Made by a program: the position numbers and the translations under genes
NCBI GenBank assembly: GCA_007120485.1
Contig: SKNP01000459.1
Span: 1-6,133 of the forward strand
Origin: Nitriliruptoraceae bacterium
GTDB taxonomy: Bacteria; Actinomycetota; Nitriliruptoria; Nitriliruptorales; Nitriliruptoraceae
DNA: 6,133 nucleotides
Reading direction: 5' to 3'
Shown here: piece by piece, positions 1 through 6,133 of the stretch
Position numbering within the stretch: the stretch's first letter is position 1
Layout: every line of letters starts with the position of its first letter
Notes under the pieces: generated by a model
Told to the model about the DNA's origin: nothing
What the model saw: only the letters and a program-made list of their open reading frames with translations
The model's database searches: none

Positions 1-51
1 GCCAAGGAGTGGCAGCGCGACGCCAAGCAGCTCGGCCGGCTCGGGTACTGA
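1..51 (+). CDS. C-terminal tail of an upstream gene (partial)
   Basis: Reading from base 1 gives 16 sense codons (AKEWQRDAKQLGRLGY) and a TGA at 49-51. The stop is 2 bp before the GTG proposed as the next start, which is the spacing expected for translationally coupled genes. The charged, Trp-containing peptide looks like a normal protein end. Too little is present to name the product, and the start lies outside the window. Confidence 0.5.
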   Translation, partial: AKEWQRDAKQLGRLGY

Positions 52-53
52 GC

Positions 54-332
54 GTGGGCGGCCCCGTCCTGCTCCAGACCGGCCCCGAGACCTACCGGGT
101 CTGGCTCCCGGACGGTCGCGTGCTCGCAGCGACGCTGGCCCACCACACCCGCCGCGGTCTGGAGCTGGCCACGGTGCCCCCACTGACGATCGCGACGGAG
201 ATGGTCGGCTTCCTGCTCGAGCGGGACGCCCTCCCCGCCGCGGAGACCCCGGACGGGGCCACGCTGGACCTCGGCCCCGCGGTGCTGCGCTACCCCGAAG
301 CGGTCGAGGAGCTTCGGGCCCGACTGACCTGA
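54..332 (+). CDS. Small hypothetical protein (92 aa)
   Basis: I do not recognise this family. The GTG at 54 is preferred because it follows directly after the upstream stop (49-51). A longer reading from GTG 9 would overlap that gene, and its only Shine-Dalgarno-like bases run into the start codon itself. No good ribosome site precedes 54, so coupling is assumed. The protein is soluble, with no signal peptide, membrane segment or cysteine. It has an N-terminal beta-like part (TYRVWLPDG near residues 13-21) and a C-terminal part predicted helical (AVEELRARL). It ends 21 bp before the next gene, which it resembles in three blocks, so the two may be a diverged tandem pair. Coding frame and length are fairly secure; function is unknown. 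Confidence 0.6.
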   Translation: MGGPVLLQTGPETYRVWLPDGRVLAATLAHHTRRGLELATVPPLTIATEMVGFLLERDALPAAETPDGATLDLGPAVLRYPEAVEELRARLT

Positions 333-353
333 ACCGGTGAGACTGGAGCGGAC

Positions 354-647
354 GTGACGACCCCGATCGACCCCGACGACGTCGAGGTGGTGGAGGTCAT
401 CCCCGGTGAACTGGACGCCACGATCGCTGGTCGGACCTGCCGCGTGGTGGTGCCGGCGGGCGTCGGCATCCCCGGGCTGGAGGACCACGACCTCGTGGCC
501 GGGCTCCTGGCCGAACTGCACCGTCGAGGTCGGGACCTGCCGGCGCTGCTCGACGTCAGCCAGGTCGTCGGCGCCGCCCCGGACCTGCTCGACGCGGTCG
601 AACGCTGGGCCGAGTCGCTCGACGAGGCCGGACCCGACGGCGGTTGA
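354..647 (+). CDS. Small acidic hypothetical protein (97 aa)
   Basis: The GTG start at 354 has a GGAG Shine-Dalgarno at 345-348, five bases upstream, which supports the start well. The protein is acidic and soluble, with no signal peptide or membrane segment. After an acidic N-terminus (DPDDVEVVEV) comes a short beta-like segment (RTCRVVVPAG, about residues 27-36). A helical region (DLVAGLLAELHRRGRDLP, about 46-63) and a final amphipathic helix (LLDAVERWAESL) follow. It is in the same orientation as, and 21 bp from, the 54-332 gene, so the two are probably co-transcribed. I do not recognise the family. A role in a complex with its neighbour is possible from context, but nothing in the sequence shows it. 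Confidence 0.65.
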   Translation: MTTPIDPDDVEVVEVIPGELDATIAGRTCRVVVPAGVGIPGLEDHDLVAGLLAELHRRGRDLPALLDVSQVVGAAPDLLDAVERWAESLDEAGPDGG

Positions 648-668
648 GCTGGGCAAGCGACCGGCCCC

Positions 669-692
669 GCCGTTCGGTCTAGGCCCAACGGC
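669..692 (+). terminator. Possible weak hairpin terminator after the small-gene pair
   Basis: GCCGTT (669-674) pairs with AACGGC (687-692), with two further G-C pairs possible inside the 12-base loop. It begins 21 bp after the stop at 647. There is no T tract, and an alternative small stem (689-693 with 697-701) competes with it. In sequence this GC-rich such stems arise by chance, so the call is tentative. Confidence 0.25.
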
Positions 693-745
693 CATCGGCC
701 GAGCGGCGTCGGTGGTGGGTCGCGTGCGCCTGCGGCCCGCCGCAC

Positions 746-785
746 GCTACGAGGAACGTCGTAGCCCACGACGCCCGGCTACCGA
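746..785 (+). promoter_or_regulatory. Leader with mutually exclusive hairpins before the lipoprotein gene
   Basis: The 148-bp gap 648-795 holds no gene. Just before the lipoprotein ribosome site, GCTACGA (746-752) can pair with TCGTAGC (759-765). The same 3' arm can instead pair with GGCTACCGA (777-785, one bulged C), whose last two bases overlap the GAGGAGG Shine-Dalgarno at 784-790. A third option is CGTCGT (757-762) with ACGACG (768-773). The layout resembles a small RNA switch controlling translation, or an operator. It matches no riboswitch class I know, and chance pairing in GC-rich DNA is a real alternative. Confidence 0.3.
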
Positions 786-795
786 GGAGGCTCCC

Positions 796-1470
796 GTGCG
801 CATCCGATCCCGTGCCCTACCCCTGATCGCCGCGGTGGCGCTCGTCGCCGCTGCGTGCGACAACGGCGAGGACCCCGTCGACGACGTCGACGAGGTCGAG
901 GACACCGACGACGTCGAGGACGAGGACGCGCCGGACGACGACGCCGATGAAGCCGACGACGCCGTCGAGGACGAGGACGACGCGGTCGAAGACGAGGACG
1001 ACGGCGTCGAGGACGAGGACGCCGCCACCGACGACGCCCCGTCAGCGGGTGCCGCAGGTGACGACAACGTCGCGGTCGCCGAAGCCGATGTGGGCGAGCA
1101 CCTGGTCGACGGCGAGGGCATGACCCTCTACGTCCGCATCCTCGACGAGGAGGGCGAGCCCGGTTGCGTGGGTGACTGCGGTGCGGCCTGGCCCGCGCTG
1201 GCCAGCGAGGGTGAGCCGACCGCGGACGATGGGGTCGACGAGGACCTCCTCGACACGGTCGAGCGCGAGGACGGCATCACGCAGGTCACCTACGACGGCC
1301 ACCCGCTGTACCTCTTCGTGAGCGATCAGGAGCCGGGCGACGTCCGGGGGCAGGAGGTCGCGGATCTCTGGTTCGTGATCGGCCCCGACGGCGAGCCGAT
1401 CGGCGACCTGCCCGACGATGAGGAGCTCGATGAGCTCGAGGAGCTCGATGAGGCTGAGGACGAGGGCTAA
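796..1470 (+). CDS. Secreted lipoprotein with acidic repeat linker and COG4315-type domain
   Basis: This 224-residue protein starts at GTG 796, five bases after a strong GAGGAGG (784-790). A basic, hydrophobic signal peptide (MRIRSR, then residues 7-20) ends in a lipobox-like AAAC with Cys21 as the likely lipidation site. The -3 residue is Ala instead of the usual Leu, so lipidation is probable, not certain. Residues 22-90 are an Asp/Glu-rich, probably disordered linker with three tandem VEDEDD units. The globular part matches the 'secreted repeat of unknown function' family (PF03640/COG4315). It shows GMTLYV (108-113), CVGDCGAAWPAL (124-135) and VTYDGHPLYLFVSD with PGDVRGQ and a Trp (164-192). 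The C-terminus (about 204-224) is again acidic and repetitive. By family it should be anchored outside the membrane; its biochemical role is unknown. Possible 5' hairpins and a strong 3' hairpin suggest a monocistronic gene. Confidence 0.88.
   Translation: MRIRSRALPLIAAVALVAAACDNGEDPVDDVDEVEDTDDVEDEDAPDDDADEADDAVEDEDDAVEDEDDGVEDEDAATDDAPSAGAAGDDNVAVAEADVGEHLVDGEGMTLYVRILDEEGEPGCVGDCGAAWPALASEGEPTADDGVDEDLLDTVEREDGITQVTYDGHPLYLFVSDQEPGDVRGQEVADLWFVIGPDGEPIGDLPDDEELDELEELDEAEDEG
961..1023 (+). repeat. Three tandem 21-bp repeats coding the acidic linker
   Basis: Three in-frame 21-bp units (961-981, 982-1002, 1003-1023) each encode Ala/Gly-VEDEDD or, in the last unit, VEDEDA. They differ by only a few bases. 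An in-frame period of 7 codons lets the copy number change without a frameshift, so the linker length may vary between strains. Confidence 0.85.
1423..1452 (+). repeat. Short degenerate repeat coding the acidic C-terminus of the lipoprotein
   Basis: Alternating GAGCTCGAT and GAGCTCGAG units encode ELDELEELDE near the protein end. The stretch contains overlapping SacI-like palindromes (GAGCTC), probably a by-product of Glu-Leu codon choice. Confidence 0.55.
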
Positions 1471-1510
1471 GGCCCCGTCGGTGGGCATCCGCGCTCACCG
1501 GTGAGGTTCC

Positions 1511-1546
1511 GACGGCCGTACCGCCCGACGGGGTGGTGCGGCCGTC
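1511..1546. terminator. Strong bidirectional stem-loop terminator
   Basis: Bases 1511-1526 pair with 1531-1546 in a continuous 16-bp stem (14 Watson-Crick pairs, two G-T wobbles) around a GACG tetraloop. It starts 41 bp after the lipoprotein stop (1470) and ends directly at the LysR stop (1548, - strand). The symmetric stem would fold in both transcripts. There is no U tract, as is common for terminators in GC-rich actinobacteria. A perfect 12-bp palindrome (CTCACCGGTGAG, 1494-1505) lies just beside it. Confidence 0.75.
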
Positions 1547-1547
1547 G

Positions 1548-2480
1548 TCATGCGGAGTCGCGCGCCAGCGCCCGTCGGTGCTCGCGACCGACCTCGCGGG
1601 CGGCGGTCACGAAGGTCTGCACGGTCGGTGATCGCCGACCGAGCCAGGCGACGGAGAGGCTGGTCGTCGCGTGCTGGTCGGCGATCGGGACCAACGCGAC
1701 CGTCCCAGGTTGGATCGCCCGGGCCGAGCGTGGCAGCAACGCCGCGCCGAGGCCGGCGGCGACGAACGCGAGCATCGTCGTGTACTGCAGGGCGTGTGCC
1801 GCGATCCACGGGCTGAACCCGGCTTCGTCGCACACCGACAGGATGTGGTCGTAGCCCCGCGGCACCTGTGGGCGCGGGAACATCACGAACGGCTCCTCGG
1901 CCAGATCGCGCAACAGGATGGTCGGATGCTCCGCGAGGTCGTGGTCGACCGGCAACGCGACGTGGAGGCGTTCCTCCAGCAGGTGCCGTGACTCCAGCCC
2001 CTCCTCCTCGAGGTGGCGCTGCCCCAGCTCACGCACGATCGTGACGTCGATCTCGCTGTGGAGCTGATCGAGCTGCCGCTCGCTGGGCAGCTCGCGCAGG
2101 TCGAGGACGAGCCCTGGGGCCAGCTCCTCCAACCGTCGCAGGAGGTCGGCCAGCAGCTCGAACGCTGCCGAGTCCACGAACCCGACCGTCAGCCGGCCAG
2201 CTTCGCCCTTCGCGACCCGCTGGGCCTGCCCGACGGCCAGGTCCGTGTCGTGCAGCAGCCGACGAGCTGACTCGAGGAACACCCGCCCCGCTTCGGTCAA
2301 CCCGACGTTGCGGGTCGTGCGTTCGACGAGGTCGACCCCGATCTCGCGCTCGAGGCGCTGGATCCGTCGGCTGACGACCGGCTGGGCGACGTGCAGCCGC
2401 GCGGCCGCACGCCCGAAGTGCCGTTCCTCCGCCACGGCGACGAACGCGCTCACCAGCTCGAGGTCCGTGAGTGTCGGCAT
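1548..2480 (-). CDS. LysR-family transcriptional regulator
   Basis: This 310-residue protein has the usual LysR length and layout. The N-terminal winged helix-turn-helix (about residues 5-63) shows FVAVAEERHFGRAAARLHVA, then QPVVSRRIQRLEREIG and LTEAGRVFLE. A coiled linker helix follows (about 64-88), then a periplasmic-binding-protein-like effector domain (about 90-295). The ATG at 2480 (reading leftwards) is chosen because AGGAG (complement of 2488-2492) lies seven bases upstream and the family's conserved N-terminus begins there. An upstream in-frame ATG at 2516 would add 12 atypical residues. It is divergent from the corrinoid methyl-transfer operon, the classic position for a LysR regulator that controls its neighbour and itself. 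The effector is probably the methylated substrate or a derivative, by inference. The effector domain has a general aromatic/BenM-like look but no diagnostic residues I can name. Confidence 0.93.
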   Translation of the reverse strand: MPTLTDLELVSAFVAVAEERHFGRAAARLHVAQPVVSRRIQRLEREIGVDLVERTTRNVGLTEAGRVFLESARRLLHDTDLAVGQAQRVAKGEAGRLTVGFVDSAAFELLADLLRRLEELAPGLVLDLRELPSERQLDQLHSEIDVTIVRELGQRHLEEEGLESRHLLEERLHVALPVDHDLAEHPTILLRDLAEEPFVMFPRPQVPRGYDHILSVCDEAGFSPWIAAHALQYTTMLAFVAAGLGAALLPRSARAIQPGTVALVPIADQHATTSLSVAWLGRRSPTVQTFVTAAREVGREHRRALARDSA

Positions 2481-2501
2481 CGGGTGTCTCCTGGTTTGCT
2501 C

Positions 2502-2537
2502 ATACTTGAACCACATGGATGGAGCTGATGCAAGTAT
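2502..2537. promoter_or_regulatory. Inverted repeat in the divergent promoter region, candidate LysR operator
   Basis: ATACTTG (2502-2508) and CAAGTAT (2531-2537) form a perfect 7-bp inverted repeat with 22 bases between, in an unusually AT-rich patch. Inside it, CAT-N11-ATG (2514-2530) also fits the loose T-N11-A LysR pattern, though with a slightly different centre. The site lies just upstream of the candidate operon promoter at 2538-2566 and between the two divergent genes, where a LysR protein would bind both to activate the operon and to repress itself. Confidence 0.5.
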
Positions 2538-2566
2538 TAGACGGCATCGGTCGTCGAGCGTATGGT
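2538..2566 (+). promoter_or_regulatory. Candidate promoter of the methyl-transfer operon
   Basis: TAGACG (2538-2543) and TATGGT (2561-2566) each match four of six bases of the vegetative -35 and -10 consensus, with a 17-bp spacer. The start point would be about 2573, leaving a leader of about 63 bases. The inverted repeat would then sit immediately upstream of the -35, as expected for LysR-activated promoters. This is prediction by eye only. Confidence 0.4.
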
Positions 2567-2635
2567 CCTCTTAGCGTCACCGGCGGGTCGGGAGCTCGCT
2601 CCGACGCTCTGGATGGTGCGACTGGGAGGTCGACC

Positions 2636-3336
<701 letters not shown>

Positions 3337-3340
<4 letters not shown>

Positions 3341-4002
3341 TCGCCGAGGTCGCGCCGCCGCCGGCCGTGACCCCCACGGACCGCGCGACCACGGTGGTGA
3401 TCGCCTGTGGCGCCATCGGTCCGGAGCTCGCCACGCTCCTGACGCGCAGCGGGCTCGACCAGCAGGTCTCACTGCGCTGTCTGTCGCCGTCGTTGCATGA
3501 CACACCCGAGCGCATCCCGGAGCTCGTCCGAGCCGAGATCCGCGCGGTCCAGGCCGACGGCGGGACCGCCATCATCGGCTACGCGGACTGCGGCACGGGG
3601 GGCCGGTTGGATGCGGTCTGTGCCGAGGAAGGCGTCCAGCGGTTACCCGGTGCGCACTGCTACGAGCTGTTCGCCGGCTCCGCCGCCTTCGCACAGCTCC
3701 ACGACGAGGATCCGGGCACCTTCTACCTCACCGACTTCCTCGTGCGCAGCTTCGATCGGTTGGTGATCCGAGGGCTCGGGCTCGATCGCCACCCGCAGCT
3801 GCGCGAGGTGTACTTCGGCAACTACCGCCGGCTGGTCCACCTGGCCCAGCGCGACGACCTCGACCTCGACCGGCGTGCCCGCGACGCGGCCGCGGCGCTC
3901 GGCCTGGCACACCAGCGGGTGGTGACCGGTCTCGGACCCTTCGGCCGGCAGCTCGACCACGTCCTCGAGCCCACCTTCGAGCGGAACGAGGTGGGCGCAT
4001 GA
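3337..4002 (+). CDS. DUF1638 family protein
   Basis: This 221-residue cytosolic protein matches the DUF1638 family, which I know as a frequent neighbour of corrinoid methyltransferase genes but with no function I can name. Visible blocks are VVIACGAIGPEL (20-31), LHDTPERIPELVRAEI (53-68) and YADCGTGGRLDAVC (82-95). These are followed by LPGAHCYELFAG (103-114), GTFYLTDFLVRSFDRLV and YFGNYRRLVHLAQ. Cys24, Cys85, Cys95, His107 and Cys108 sit in the conserved-looking blocks, and could bind a metal, a cofactor or the corrinoid; this is inference. The start overlaps the corrinoid stop by 4 bp and its own stop overlaps the next start by 4 bp, so its expression is tied to the methyl-transfer enzymes. 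The first 17 residues form a Pro-rich extension; a later start such as GTG 3367 is possible. Confidence 0.88.
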
Positions 4003-4409
4003 CCCGTCGACGCGGCAGCCACCCGTCGCTGGTCACGATCCTCTGGCGTGACATCCCCGCCCAGGTGGTGGCGAGCGGCGCGAGCGGCACCCACAAGCTG
4101 CTCCTTCCCGGCCGCTTCCAGCGGTCGATCGACCGCGCCGCCAAGGTCGCCGGGCTCACCGAACTGGATCCGTACGTCGCGCAGTGGCGTCGGGTCGAGG
4201 AGCCGCTCGACGGCGACGCGGACACCGCCGCGCAGCTGCGCGTGCAGCAGCTCGATGCGGCCTACCACCGGCAACGGCTGTTCGATCTGGTCGCCGCCGG
4301 CGGTCTGGAGCCCCAGCCGGACGCGACGGCCGGTGCACGTCCGACGGTCACGGCCCCGAGCGAGTCCCCCAGCCCACCCCCTGTCGAGACCCTCGGAGGT
4401 CGATCGTGA
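3999..4409 (+). CDS. Small 'virulence factor' family protein (PF13769-like)
   Basis: This 136-residue soluble protein resembles the family named 'Virulence_fact' in Pfam, recognised from VTILWRDIPAQVV (12-24), LLLPGRFQRSIDRAA (34-48) and the DPYVAQWRR segment. The family name is historical and says nothing reliable about function. In several bacteria I recall it encoded with DUF1638, corrinoid protein and folate-methyltransferase genes, exactly as here, so a role in methyl transfer or corrinoid handling is more likely than virulence. The ATG overlaps the DUF1638 stop (ATGA), with GAGGTGG at 3988-3994 as ribosome site. Its end overlaps the next start (GTGA). The last 34 residues are Pro/Ser/Thr-rich and probably disordered, and look like a lineage-specific tail. 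There is no signal peptide and no cysteine. Confidence 0.75.
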   Translation: MTRRRGSHPSLVTILWRDIPAQVVASGASGTHKLLLPGRFQRSIDRAAKVAGLTELDPYVAQWRRVEEPLDGDADTAAQLRVQQLDAAYHRQRLFDLVAAGGLEPQPDATAGARPTVTAPSESPSPPPVETLGGRS

Positions 4410-5314
4410 CCGACACCGTCCTCAGCTCCGCGACCCGCGAGGTCGTCATCGGCTTCGACCGCCCGTTCGTGATGATCGGCGAACGGATCAACCCGACCGG
4501 CCGCAAGATCCTCGCGGAGGAGATGAAAGCCGGCGACTTCAGCCGGGTGGAGGCCGACGCCCTCGCGCAGGTGATGGCCGGCGCGCAGATGCTGGACGTC
4601 AACGCCGGCATCCCGTTGGCCGACGAACCGGCGCTGCTCGCCGAGTCGATCCAGCTGGTCCAACGGCTGACCGACGCCCCCCTCTCGATCGACTCATCGG
4701 TCGTGGACGCCCTGGAAGCCGGACTCGCGGCCTACCAGGGCAAGCCCCTGGTCAACTCGGTCACCGGTGAGGACGAGGTGCTCGAACGCGTCCTCCCGCT
4801 GGTCGCCAGGTACGGCGCCGCCGTGGTCGCGATCTCCAACGACGAGTCCGGTATCTCCGAGGATCCGGACGTGCGGTTCTCGATCGCGGAGAAGATCGTC
4901 AACCGCGCCTCGGACCACGGCATCCCCCGTGCCGACGTCGTCGTCGATCCGTTGGTGATGCCGATCGGAGCCATGGGCAGCGCCGGCCAGCAGGTGTTCC
5001 ACCTACTGCGTCGCCTGCGCAGCGAACTGAAGGTCAACACCACCTGCGGGGCCTCCAACGTCAGCTTCGGGCTGCCCAACCGGCACGTGATCACCGGCAC
5101 GTTCCTGGCGATGGCGATCGCCAACGGGATGACCTCGGCGATCATGAACCCCCTGCACGAGGAGGTCCGCACGGCGATCTCGGCCGCCGACGTCCTGGCC
5201 GGTCACGACCCCAACTGCGCCGCATGGATCCGAGGCAACCGCCAGCCGACCTCCAACGGGCAGGTCGTGCGCGAGGGCCGGGCCGGCGGCCGCCGAGCCC
5301 GGGCTGCCCGGTGA
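4406..5314 (+). CDS. Methyltetrahydrofolate:corrinoid methyltransferase (pterin-binding domain)
   Basis: This 302-residue enzyme belongs to the DHPS-like TIM-barrel family (MtgA, AcsE/MeTr, methionine synthase folate module). In this operon it most likely moves the methyl group from methyl-Co(III) corrinoid protein to tetrahydrofolate. GTG 4406 overlaps the previous stop (GTGA) and has GGAGG (4395-4399) six bases upstream; a longer in-frame reading back to 4184 is only a shadow of the previous gene. Folate-site motifs are visible: GERINPTGRK (25-34), LDVNAGIP with Asp64 and Asn66, PLSIDSS with Asp96, LVNSVTGE with Asn117, VVDPLVMPIG and NTTCGASNVSFGLPNR. The catalytic barrel appears complete, with a short basic Gly/Arg/Ala tail of about 15 residues that looks dispensable. 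Direction of transfer is inferred from context; the reaction is reversible in this family. Confidence 0.93.
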   Translation: MTDTVLSSATREVVIGFDRPFVMIGERINPTGRKILAEEMKAGDFSRVEADALAQVMAGAQMLDVNAGIPLADEPALLAESIQLVQRLTDAPLSIDSSVVDALEAGLAAYQGKPLVNSVTGEDEVLERVLPLVARYGAAVVAISNDESGISEDPDVRFSIAEKIVNRASDHGIPRADVVVDPLVMPIGAMGSAGQQVFHLLRRLRSELKVNTTCGASNVSFGLPNRHVITGTFLAMAIANGMTSAIMNPLHEEVRTAISAADVLAGHDPNCAAWIRGNRQPTSNGQVVREGRAGGRRARAAR

Positions 5315-5318
5315 TCGG

Positions 5319-6133
5319 ATGACCGCGGTTGAGGACGAGCCGGTCACCGACGGTTCGGCCGCCGGCCCACACCGGGTGGTCTTCACGCCGTCGGGTCGGC
5401 GTGGCCAGGTCGCTGACGGGGCGACGGTCCTGGACGCGGCGCGCGAGCTCGGGGTCGACCTCGACTCGGTCTGCGGGGGACGCGGGATCTGCGGCCGCTG
5501 TCAGGTGGTCCCGGCTTCGGGGGAGGTCGCCACGTGGGGTATCACCGTCGCGGACGGCAACCTCAGCGATCCCGACCGGCTCGAGGCCGACTACCGCGGC
5601 AAGCGGCCGTTGGCCGACGGGCGGCGGCTCGGATGCGCGCTCAAGGTGCACGGGGACGCGGTCGTCGACGTCCCGGCGGCGAGCCAGATCCACCGGCAGA
5701 TCGTCCGCAAGGACGTCGCGATCGACCATCTGAGGATCGACCCGCTGGTCGTCCTGCGGTACGTCACGCCGCACGACGGCGGGGATGGTGATCAGCGCAG
5801 CGCGACCGAACGGATCTGCCAGGCGCTCGAGGTCGCGTTCGACCTCCAGGACCTGTCGGTGGCCGTCGAGGTGCTGCCGAACCTGCACGGCGCGTTGGCC
5901 GACCGCGACGCCGGGGTGACCGCCGCGATCCGCGACGGTGAGGTGGTGGCGGTCTGGCCCGGTTTCGTGGACCGGGCGCTCGGCGCCGCGATCGACATCG
6001 GCTCGACGACGATCGCGGGCCATCTGTGCGACCTGACGACGGGGGAGATCCTGGCCAGCGCCGGCCGGATGAACCCACAGATCCGTTTCGGCGAGGATCT
6101 GATGAGCCGCGTCAGCTACGCGATGATGCACGA
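5319..6133 (+). CDS. Corrinoid activation protein: [2Fe-2S] ferredoxin plus ASKHA ATPase (RACo-like), partial
   Basis: This open frame runs off the window (271 complete codons, no stop). The ATG at 5319 is 4 bp after the previous stop and has only a weak ribosome site, suggesting coupled translation. Residues about 19-115 are a plant-type ferredoxin domain, with Cys52, Cys58 and Cys61 (CGGRGICGRC) and a fourth ligand at Cys106 (LGC). A linker domain follows. The ASKHA nucleotide-binding fold then starts with the phosphate-1 loop AIDIGSTTIAGHL (Asp226) and the family block NPQIRFGEDLMSRVSYAMMH. RACo-type proteins reduce inactive Co(II) corrinoid to Co(I) at the expense of ATP, returning oxidised methyl carrier to the cycle. 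Family members have about 600-700 residues, so more than half is missing here. Its place after the folate enzyme fits this repair job for the 2636-3340 protein. Confidence 0.93.
   Translation, partial: MTAVEDEPVTDGSAAGPHRVVFTPSGRRGQVADGATVLDAARELGVDLDSVCGGRGICGRCQVVPASGEVATWGITVADGNLSDPDRLEADYRGKRPLADGRRLGCALKVHGDAVVDVPAASQIHRQIVRKDVAIDHLRIDPLVVLRYVTPHDGGDGDQRSATERICQALEVAFDLQDLSVAVEVLPNLHGALADRDAGVTAAIRDGEVVAVWPGFVDRALGAAIDIGSTTIAGHLCDLTTGEILASAGRMNPQIRFGEDLMSRVSYAMMH

Noticed and set aside
290..769. Antisense frame over the small genes (- strand)
   Set aside because: Ser/Arg/Pro-rich low complexity, with no motif. The + strand gene at 354-647 has a good ribosome site and normal composition.
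406..795. 130-codon N-terminal extension of the lipoprotein frame
   Set aside because: It overlaps the 354-647 gene, is Arg/Pro/Ser-rich like an out-of-frame shadow, and would bury the signal peptide. GTG 796 has a strong ribosome site.
961..1023. Short tandem repeats as a possible CRISPR array
   Set aside because: The units are contiguous, 21 bp, without spacers, and sit in frame inside a gene.
747..1488. Two overlapping antisense frames across the lipoprotein gene
   Set aside because: One is almost pure Ser/Thr/Ala because it mirrors the Asp/Glu repeats; the other is a reverse-frame mirror with no recognisable domain.
1473..1533. CCCCGTCGG / CCGACGGGG 9-bp inverted repeat as terminator
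   Set aside because: The 43-base gap is long and its 3' arm is already used in the far stronger 1511-1546 stem.
2519..2635. Upstream ATG start for the corrinoid protein
   Set aside because: The added residues are not family-like, no ribosome site precedes this ATG, and the stretch overlaps the probable promoter. GTG 2636 has GGGAGG at ideal spacing.
4184..4405. 74-codon extension of the folate methyltransferase frame
   Set aside because: It is Arg/Ala-rich shadow sequence of the 136-aa gene; GTG 4406 has GGAGG and a GTGA overlap.
5142..6131. Long antisense open frame (329 codons, - strand)
   Set aside because: It lies opposite the folate methyltransferase end and the ferredoxin/ASKHA gene, both clear by motif. 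It has low-complexity Arg/Asp/Pro composition, and such frames are normal on the reverse strand of GC-rich genes.

Overview
The window is very GC-rich, with strong G/C bias at third codon positions, several GTG starts, and genes packed into overlapping translational units. This fits a high-GC actinobacterium. The very acidic secreted lipoprotein hints at a salt- or alkali-adapted lineage (for example Nitriliruptoria-like), but that is a guess and no marker gene here fixes the taxon. I found no tRNA, rRNA, CRISPR array, insertion sequence or phage gene.

Left part (1-1546, + strand): the last 16 codons of an upstream gene, then two small unrecognised proteins (54-332 and 354-647) that appear to be weakly related to each other. 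A 148-bp leader with alternative hairpins follows, then a secreted lipoprotein (796-1470). The lipoprotein has a long acidic repeat linker and a COG4315-type 'secreted repeat' domain. A strong stem-loop (1511-1546) lies between it and the convergent LysR gene and probably terminates transcription from both sides.

Right part (1548-6133): a LysR-family regulator on the - strand (start 2480) is divergent from a tightly coupled + strand operon. The operon order is a corrinoid (B12-binding) protein (2636-3340), a DUF1638 protein (3337-4002), a small 'virulence factor' family protein (3999-4409), a methyltetrahydrofolate:corrinoid methyltransferase of the pterin-binding family (4406-5314), and a [2Fe-2S]/ASKHA-ATPase corrinoid-activation protein (5319 to beyond the window end). 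Neighbouring genes overlap by 4 bp (ATGA, ATGA, GTGA) or are 4 bp apart, so this is one transcriptional and translational unit. The divergent region carries an inverted repeat and a possible promoter.

Together the operon encodes the common core of a corrinoid-dependent methyl-transfer (demethylation) pathway. A methyl group from an unidentified substrate is loaded on the Co(I) corrinoid protein, the pterin-binding enzyme moves it to tetrahydrofolate, and the ASKHA protein re-reduces inactive Co(II) corrinoid using ATP. The substrate-specific MttB/MtgB-type methyltransferase is not in the window and is expected downstream or elsewhere. The least understood parts are the DUF1638 protein, with its conserved-looking Cys/His cluster, and the misnamed 'virulence factor' protein. 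Both sit between the methyl carrier and the methyl acceptor enzyme and are the best candidates for undescribed biochemistry here.
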